The notes beneath the pieces are model-generated. The model worked only from the letters and a program-made list of their open reading frames with translations. It was not told where the DNA came from and ran no database searches. Shown piece after piece: positions 60,159 through 64,000 of a stretch of 64,000 nt of DNA. The stretch comes from Tumebacillus flagellatus (GTDB taxonomy: Bacteria; Bacillota; Bacilli; Tumebacillales; Tumebacillaceae). The DNA lies in assembly GCF_000714935.1 (NCBI RefSeq), contig NZ_JMIR01000010.1, forward strand, positions 1-64,000. Reading direction: 5' to 3'. The translations under genes and the position numbers were made by a program. Position 1 is the first letter of the stretch, and each line of letters starts with the position of its first letter.

Positions 60159-61445
60159 TTGAGCGCGCCGCATCGTCCGTCCATCACGTTCGTCCAGGGC
60201 GTCGCTCTCTACATGGGAGCGGTGCTCGGGTCGGGCATCTTGATTTTGCCGGGCTACACCGTGCGGGCAGCCGGTCCGTCCGCTATCGTGTCTTGGCTGT
60301 TGTTGTCGCTGCTCAGTTTTCCGCTTGCGTATACGTTTGCACGTCTTGCTTTGCGCTACCAGGACCTCGGCGGCATCTCGGTGATTGTCAAAAATGCGTT
60401 TGGCCGCACGATGGGCGCGCTGGTCGGTTGGTACTTCATGGTCTGGGTCTCTGTCGGGCAAGCGGTCGTCGGCGTGACGGGAGCCGGCTACATCGCGTCG
60501 GCGTTTCACTTGGGGCACGACGCGGTGTATCTGATGTCGTTTCTGTTTCTCGTCTGCGCGATGATCACGGCGTTGCTCGGGATGAAAGCGGGCGGCAATC
60601 TGTCGCTGCTCTTGAGCGGCGTGGTGTTGCTCTTGCTCGTGTTGACGATCGTCTTCTCGATGCCGCACGTGGAAAGCGCGAACTTCACGCCGTTTGCCCC
60701 GCAGGGGATCGGCGGCATCGGAGCGGCGTGCGTGTTGATTTTCTGGGCGTTTTTCGGCTGGGAGTCGATCACGCACTTGGTGCCGGAGTTTCAAAACCCC
60801 AAGCGCGACGTCATGCGCAGCACGTGGATCTCGGTCGTCTTGGTCGGCGCGGTCTACACGCTGCTGGCGTTTGTGACGATCGGCACGGGCACGTCGGGCG
60901 ACGGCAACGAATCGAGCGCGCCGCTGGCGGTTTTGATGAGCCAAGCGCTCGGCGTCGGAGCGGGAGCGGTCACGGCGGTGATCACCTGCATCGTCTGCCT
61001 CGGCACGCTGAACGTCTACCTCGCGTCGTCTTCGCGGCTGGCGTACGCTCTCGCCCGTGACGGGGTGTTCCCGCGCTGGTTTGAAGCGAAAAGCAACCGC
61101 GATGTCCCGCACCGCGCCGTCTGGTATTTTTTCCTCACGAACTCGGCGACGCTGCTCGTCTGCTATGCGTTTCACGTGTCGGTCGACAAGCTGATTCTCG
61201 TGCCGGTGACGCTTGGCATCCTCGTCTACATCATCACGACGTTCGCCTGTGTGAAACTGCTCTGGAACGACCCGGTGGGGCGCTGGACGTCGCTGCTCTC
61301 CGCGCTGTTCTGCCTCGCCGTCGCGCCGTTTGCACAGGGCTACTTGATCGTGCCGGTGTTGGTGACGGGAGCTTGTGTCCTGTACTTGCGCTGGCGGGGG
61401 AATCGGGAAAGTCTCACCGTGCGGCAAAAAAACGAAGTCTTGTGA
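60159..61445 (+). CDS. APC-type amino acid permease
   Basis: The 428-residue protein has about twelve helices and a typical APC first helix, LYMGAVLGSGILILPG. WYFMVWVSVGQAVVGVTG and FFGWESITHLVPEFQNPKRD follow the family pattern. TTG start at 60159. Cotranscription with the M42 peptidase suggests use of released amino acids. The transported amino acid is unknown. Confidence 0.9.
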   Translation: MSAPHRPSITFVQGVALYMGAVLGSGILILPGYTVRAAGPSAIVSWLLLSLLSFPLAYTFARLALRYQDLGGISVIVKNAFGRTMGALVGWYFMVWVSVGQAVVGVTGAGYIASAFHLGHDAVYLMSFLFLVCAMITALLGMKAGGNLSLLLSGVVLLLLVLTIVFSMPHVESANFTPFAPQGIGGIGAACVLIFWAFFGWESITHLVPEFQNPKRDVMRSTWISVVLVGAVYTLLAFVTIGTGTSGDGNESSAPLAVLMSQALGVGAGAVTAVITCIVCLGTLNVYLASSSRLAYALARDGVFPRWFEAKSNRDVPHRAVWYFFLTNSATLLVCYAFHVSVDKLILVPVTLGILVYIITTFACVKLLWNDPVGRWTSLLSALFCLAVAPFAQGYLIVPVLVTGACVLYLRWRGNRESLTVRQKNEVL

Positions 61446-61470
61446 AGAATCTCTTCACAAGACTTTTTTT
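61435..61470. terminator. Terminator between convergent genes
   Basis: AAGTCTTGTGAAGA and TCTTCACAAGACTT pair perfectly over 14 bp with T5-7; it overlaps both stop codons. Confidence 0.9.
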
Positions 61471-62897
61471 GTGCTTCTTCGGATCGATTCTCGCTTGTTT
61501 GAGATGCGTTTCGTCGTCAGGTTCCGCGTCGCGAGATAGAGCATCCCCGTCTGGACGCACACGGAAGCGGCGAACGCCAGCGGAAGCGCGGCGCGCGTCA
61601 GATGCAGGGAATGGATGCCCCAATAGAGAGCGCCAAGCCGCGCTCCGTCGCCGAGCGTTCCCGCGACCAGCAACGCCCGGCTCCGTCCGTGCGCTTGCAG
61701 CAGCGACGAGAGCGGCGCCTGCAAATACAGCGGCAGGGCGAACGGGGCGATTTTCACCAGCAAGTCGGCGGCGGTCGACGAGCCGAACGCCCGCGTCAAG
61801 GCGGGCGCGAGCACGACGAATGCGGCGGCGGCGGGCAGGGCGACGAGCACGACCGCCCGGATCACGCTGCGCAATTGCTGAGCGGCCCGCCTTGCAGACA
61901 CGCCGACCGCCGACTCGCTTGGCAGAAGCGCCGTCGCCAAGCTGTCGGTCAACACCATCGGCGCGCAAAGCAAGGGCAGGGCGACCGCCGAGTAATCGGC
62001 GATCAGGTGCTTCGCCGTGTCCACGCCGTGCGTCTGTGCGATCCACGCTTCGGCGAACGGCAATTCCAACGCATACCCGAGACTTGCCAGCAACGCCTGT
62101 CCCGCCGGAGCGCACGCCATCCGCAACACCGTGCGGACTCTCGCAGACTCGCGGGAAGAAAACACACGGTCGCGCGGTTGCTTCTTGCCTGCCGAACTTT
62201 GGGACGAAAATTTCCTATCGCGCCGAGACTTTTTTATCGTTGACTCCTGGGATGAACCCGCGGAGTCACGTCGCTTTTTCCTCACCGCTGTCCACAGCGC
62301 GATCCCCAAAAAAACAGCCGCCGCCGCTTCCCCGGTGGTGAGCACGTAGATGCCGATTTGCGCACCGGTGGCGTGAAGTTCGTTTTTGACCAAAGGCCAG
62401 AGCGCGGTGAGCACCCAGAGCCGCGAGCCGATCTCCACCACTTGCGCGAGCGCCGGAGCGAGCGTGAAGCCGAGTCCGAACAGAATTCCGCGCAGACTGC
62501 CGTTGAGACAGGTCAGCACCAACAGCGGCACAGCGGCGAGCGCCACGCGCAAGATGCCGTCCGTGCCGGGCCCGGCGGCTCCCTGTCCGTAATGTCCGAC
62601 TGCAATCCAAGTCAGCCCCCCGAGTCCCGCGACCGAAACCAGCGACGCCGCCGCCGTGCTCCACCACGCGGTGCGCCGCGTCCCTTGTCCGGCGGCGAAA
62701 ACCCTCGTCAACGCTTGCGGCACGCCGATACTACCGAAACTCGCCGCCACGCCGATGATCGGCAACAGAATCCGAAACGAAGCGCTCGCCCCAAGCCCCA
62801 TCTCCGTCAAAAAACGCGAGAGGAACAGCAGGCCCAACATTCTCGCCGCCAGATCCGCCGCGCTCAAAATCCCCGATTCCCGAATCGGCAACGTCAC
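61455..62897 (-). CDS. SpoVB/MurJ-like flippase of unknown substrate
   Basis: The 480-residue protein has about fourteen helices and the polysaccharide/lipid II flippase pattern at its start (SADLAARMLGLLFLS-like ILSAADLAARMLGLLFLSRF, then FGSIGVPQALTRVFAAGQG). The centre carries a basic, Ser-rich insert (KKRRDSAGSS, then RDRKFSSQSS and RDRVFSSRES), an imperfect threefold repeat facing the cytosol by charge. It resembles spore cortex SpoVB more than MurJ, but this is not certain. Confidence 0.8.
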   Translation of the reverse strand: MTLPIRESGILSAADLAARMLGLLFLSRFLTEMGLGASASFRILLPIIGVAASFGSIGVPQALTRVFAAGQGTRRTAWWSTAAASLVSVAGLGGLTWIAVGHYGQGAAGPGTDGILRVALAAVPLLVLTCLNGSLRGILFGLGFTLAPALAQVVEIGSRLWVLTALWPLVKNELHATGAQIGIYVLTTGEAAAAVFLGIALWTAVRKKRRDSAGSSQESTIKKSRRDRKFSSQSSAGKKQPRDRVFSSRESARVRTVLRMACAPAGQALLASLGYALELPFAEAWIAQTHGVDTAKHLIADYSAVALPLLCAPMVLTDSLATALLPSESAVGVSARRAAQQLRSVIRAVVLVALPAAAAFVVLAPALTRAFGSSTAADLLVKIAPFALPLYLQAPLSSLLQAHGRSRALLVAGTLGDGARLGALYWGIHSLHLTRAALPLAFAASVCVQTGMLYLATRNLTTKRISNKRESIRRSTKKVL

Positions 62898-63105
62898 AGG
62901 ACGGCCTCCCCTCGTCCGCAGGTGAGTACTTTTTACAGTATGAGCGGGGAGGAGGGAGCTAGAACGATTTTGCCAAGTACGATTCGGTCGGAATGCGCCG
63001 CCAAGGAAACTTGCACGGCGGCAAGACCGACCGCACCCGCGACTGATCAGACGCGGCCGGACACCGTTCCCACTCGGGGCGGTGTCTTTTTTTCCAAATC
63101 GGTGA
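62898..63105. other. Intergenic region with structured GC-rich segment and terminator
   Basis: No gene is seen. A plus-strand terminator (GACACCG at 63060, CGGTGTC ending 63086, T7) follows a segment with strong hairpin potential at about 62996-63059. Either a small RNA or an old regulatory leader could be here; I cannot name one. Confidence 0.45.
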
Positions 63106-63135
63106 TTGACAAAAACAACGCCCCCATTTTATAGT
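63106..63135 (+). promoter_or_regulatory. Promoter of the YezD-like gene
   Basis: TTGACA (63106-63111) and TATAGT (63130-63135) lie 18 bp apart. The next 40 bp are AT-rich with an imperfect dyad around ATACCAATAATTCATAGTG, perhaps the site of a sulfur-metabolism repressor; the repressor is not identified. Confidence 0.75.
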
Positions 63136-63218
63136 AATACCAATAATTCATAGTGATTTTGTAGGAAAAACAGAATCTTATCCAGAGCATTAGGAAATCT
63201 AATCCTTGAGGTGATCCT

Positions 63219-63413
63219 ATGGAGAACGTCTTGAAACCCGACCTCAACTCGCCGCAAGTGCAGCAGATTTTGCGGGCGTTGGAGGGCATGCAGTTCGGAA
63301 CGGTGCAAGTGACCGTTCACAACGCGCAAATCACGCAAATCGAGCGCGTGGAGAAACACCGCTTTCCGCTGGAAAGCAACAAACCTGCCATCAAACTCGC
63401 CTCCCAATCCTAA
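63219..63413 (+). CDS. YezD-like small protein (DUF2292)
   Basis: The 64-residue product has QQILRALEGMQFGTVQVTVH and QIERVEKHRFPLE, the DUF2292/YezD pattern. GAGGTGAT precedes the ATG. Genes of this family lie at the start of sulfate or sulfonate uptake operons in bacilli, and here a sulfate permease gene follows. Function unknown. Confidence 0.85.
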   Translation: MENVLKPDLNSPQVQQILRALEGMQFGTVQVTVHNAQITQIERVEKHRFPLESNKPAIKLASQS

Positions 63414-63449
63414 CTTCCCATCCTGCAAGAGCCGATCGGACCACCGAAG

Positions 63450-63520
63450 GCTCCAACCACACCCCGACTGCATGAGTTGACTTTGTCGTGCGCTCGGGGT
63501 GGGGTTGGAGCTTTTCTTTT
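63450..63520 (+). terminator. Very long hairpin before cysT
   Basis: GCTCCAACCACACCCCGA at 63450-63467 pairs with TCGGGGTGGGGTTGGAGC at 63494-63511 with one mismatch, then TTTTCTTTTT. It would terminate the YezD transcript or attenuate the sulfate permease operon. Confidence 0.8.
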
Positions 63521-63663
63521 TGTCAAAATGATTGTCAAAATCGCCGGAACCCTGGCACAGCGGACAGGTGTACGGTATACGCTGTACATCGTGAAGATAA
63601 GAAAGTCTAATGCCGCCCATAAGAGAACGTTATGAATACTGGCGAAAGGGGCACCAACCGGAC

Positions 63664-64000
63664 ATGATTCAGAACAAACGCTGGCTCAGGCGCAGTGTGC
63701 AAAGCACCGTACTCGTGTACTTCCTCTTGTTGATTCTCGTCCCGATTCTCGGCATCTACGTCCAAGGGCTGTCGGGAGGCTGGGCGCACTTTGCAGAGAG
63801 CATTCTCCAGCCGATCGCGTGGGATTCCGTGCTGCTGACGATCAAACTGGCGGTGATCGCCACGCTGATCAACACCGCGCTTGGCACGATGCTGGCGTGG
63901 GCGCTCGTGCGCTACCGATTTCCTGGACGCCGCTTGCTGAATTCGCTCGTCGATTTGCCGTTCGCGTTGCCGACGGCGGTTGGCGGGCTGATGATCTTGC
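63664..64000 (+). CDS. cysT: Sulfate ABC transporter permease CysT, partial
   Basis: The gene runs off the window. The visible 112 residues (MIQNKRWLRRSVQSTVLVYF, then helix LLLILVPILGIYV, AIAT-like LAVIATLINTALGTMLAWAL and LPFALPTAVGGLMIL) match CysT/CysU, one of two permease subunits of the sulfate/thiosulfate importer. An in-frame ATG at 63610 is a possible longer start; neither has a strong ribosome site. Its binding protein and partners are presumably to the right. Confidence 0.88.
   Translation, partial: MIQNKRWLRRSVQSTVLVYFLLLILVPILGIYVQGLSGGWAHFAESILQPIAWDSVLLTIKLAVIATLINTALGTMLAWALVRYRFPGRRLLNSLVDLPFALPTAVGGLMIL

Noticed and set aside
62980-63093. Cobalamin or S-box riboswitch before the YezD/cysT genes
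   Set aside because: A CCCGCGACTG-like stretch and a terminator are present, but the conserved core around them does not fit, and a new promoter follows the terminator so no gene would be controlled.

Overview
The window looks like the chromosome of an endospore-forming Bacillota, probably of the Alicyclobacillaceae/Tumebacillus kind. It carries spoVAC-spoVAD-spoVAE, 2Duf-like, YtrH/YtrI and SpoVB-like sporulation genes, strong AGGAGG ribosome sites, frequent TTG/GTG starts and a fairly GC-rich backbone. The genus is an inference from gene content; there is no rRNA or tRNA gene to check it.

Region by region. 1-9.2 kb: two CRISPR arrays with different repeats, a truncated cas1, decayed repeats, then a type I interference operon cas6-cas3-cas8-cas7-cas5 with no intact cas1, cas2 or cas4. 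9.3-14.2 kb: a small membrane protein, an RluA-type pseudouridine synthase, a Septu-like defence pair (ATPase plus HNH nuclease) and, divergent from it, an HTH-TPR (RRNPP-type) regulator followed directly by a 54-residue secreted pro-peptide holding the octapeptide AEYVPIVP twice. 14.2-17.9 kb: a MoxR/DUF58/DUF4129 operon whose DUF58 gene is frameshifted, and a DUF1540 protein. 18-22 kb: a tyrosine/homogentisate degradation operon. 22-29.4 kb: lipoprotein, triple tandem terminator, plant-type acyl-ACP desaturase, adenine deaminase, glycosyltransferase and a secreted GH16-CBM56 beta-1,3-glucanase. 29.4-32.5 kb: a spore operon (DUF1657, 2Duf-like, spoVAC, spoVAD, spoVAE) behind a good sigma-G promoter. 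33.2-33.5 kb: a type I toxin gene with an antisense RNA promoter.

33.565-42.837 kb: a 9.26-kb integrative element. Both ends carry the direct repeat GGTTCACCG, and joining the inner sides rebuilds a symmetric 48-bp attP fitting the large serine recombinase inside. Cargo includes an AIPR abortive-infection protein, a nuclease-like protein, a DUF927 ATPase, two paralogous small acidic proteins and a promoter-terminator unit that looks like a small RNA or attenuator.

43-64 kb: backbone again, with DUF2103-DUF3886 and YfhH proteins, a Gmad2 protein, ytrI/ytrH, an MFS transporter, two flippase-type transporters, HIT, LCP, AtpZ, leucyl aminopeptidase, a PAS histidine kinase, an ECF sigma/anti-sigma pair, AlkA, an M42 peptidase, an APC permease, and a YezD-like protein ahead of a sulfate permease gene cut by the window end.

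Taken together, 1-14 kb and 33-43 kb hold most of the defence and mobile content (CRISPR, Septu-like, AIPR, nuclease, type I toxin). The least expected combination is the peptide-sensing regulator divergent from the Septu-like genes, which suggests but does not prove density-controlled defence.
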